A program made the translations under genes and the position numbers. Shown in pieces: positions 5,819 to 5,889 of a stretch of 5,889 bases of DNA; position 1 is the stretch's first letter, and every line of letters starts with the position of its first letter. The notes under the pieces are model-generated. The model searched no databases, was not told the origin of the DNA, and was given only the letters and a program-made list of their open reading frames with translations. The stretch is from NCBI GenBank assembly GCA_903872255.1, contig CAIQJW010000151.1, positions 1 through 5,889 on the forward strand. The letters are read 5' to 3'. Source of the stretch: an uncultured delta proteobacterium. GTDB lineage: Bacteria > Desulfobacterota > Syntrophorhabdia > Syntrophorhabdales > Syntrophorhabdaceae.

Positions 5819-5889
5819 CGAAACTTAGGAAAAAATTCACAATACGTCATTGTAGACAGGCGTTTTTTCTTCTTCTATTGAAAACAGCG

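Noticed and set aside
5855..5889. Start or end of a further gene at the right edge
   Set aside because: No start codon with a ribosome binding site and no terminator is visible in the last bases; the stretch is too short to judge.

Overview
The window reads as ordinary chromosomal sequence from a free-living bacterium. It has compact genes of mid GC content, recognisable sigma-70-like promoters, an intrinsic terminator, and short dispersed or tandem repeats confined to the gaps between genes. The divergent proton pyrophosphatase, the polX-nth pair and the GTCATTCCCGC-type intergenic repeat would fit an anaerobic deltaproteobacterial (Desulfobacterota/Syntrophia-like) or related lineage. That placement is a low-confidence inference; no rRNA or other marker gene is present to settle it.

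Layout from left to right: (1) bases 1-52 hold the first 17 codons of an unrecognised minus-strand gene, one base beyond the nth stop and with its ribosome binding site inside the end of nth. (2) 54-686, minus strand, is nth (endonuclease III, 4Fe-4S base-excision glycosylase/AP lyase). (3) 687-813 is a short gap rich in inverted repeats, with a possible attenuating hairpin after polX and a candidate nth promoter. (4) 814-2523, minus strand, is polX, a bacterial family X DNA polymerase with a C-terminal PHP phosphoesterase domain. (5) 2524-2770 holds the polX promoter region and two oppositely oriented blocks of five 7-bp repeats. (6) 2771-2989, plus strand, is a small gene for a 72-residue protein with a CxxC-HxxC putative zinc site. 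(7) 2990-3282 has no gene but contains a GCGGGAAT palindrome, a 7-bp tandem repeat and a strong bidirectional terminator. (8) 3283-5721, minus strand, is hppA, a membrane ion-pumping pyrophosphatase of a divergent, probably K+-independent type, followed by its promoter region to the window end.

Functionally, polX and nth are both base-excision/gap-repair enzymes lying in the same direction. They probably form a repair cluster: Nth removes oxidised pyrimidines and nicks the strand, while PolX fills short gaps and its PHP domain processes ends. hppA is an independent, well-expressed-looking unit that converts the energy of pyrophosphate into an ion gradient. The small plus-strand gene converges on hppA, and both can be stopped by the shared terminator. 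No mobile element, CRISPR array, defence system or RNA gene was recognised. The most interesting items are the heptamer repeat blocks, the crossing inverted repeats between polX and nth, the small cysteine/histidine protein and the divergent motifs of the pyrophosphatase.
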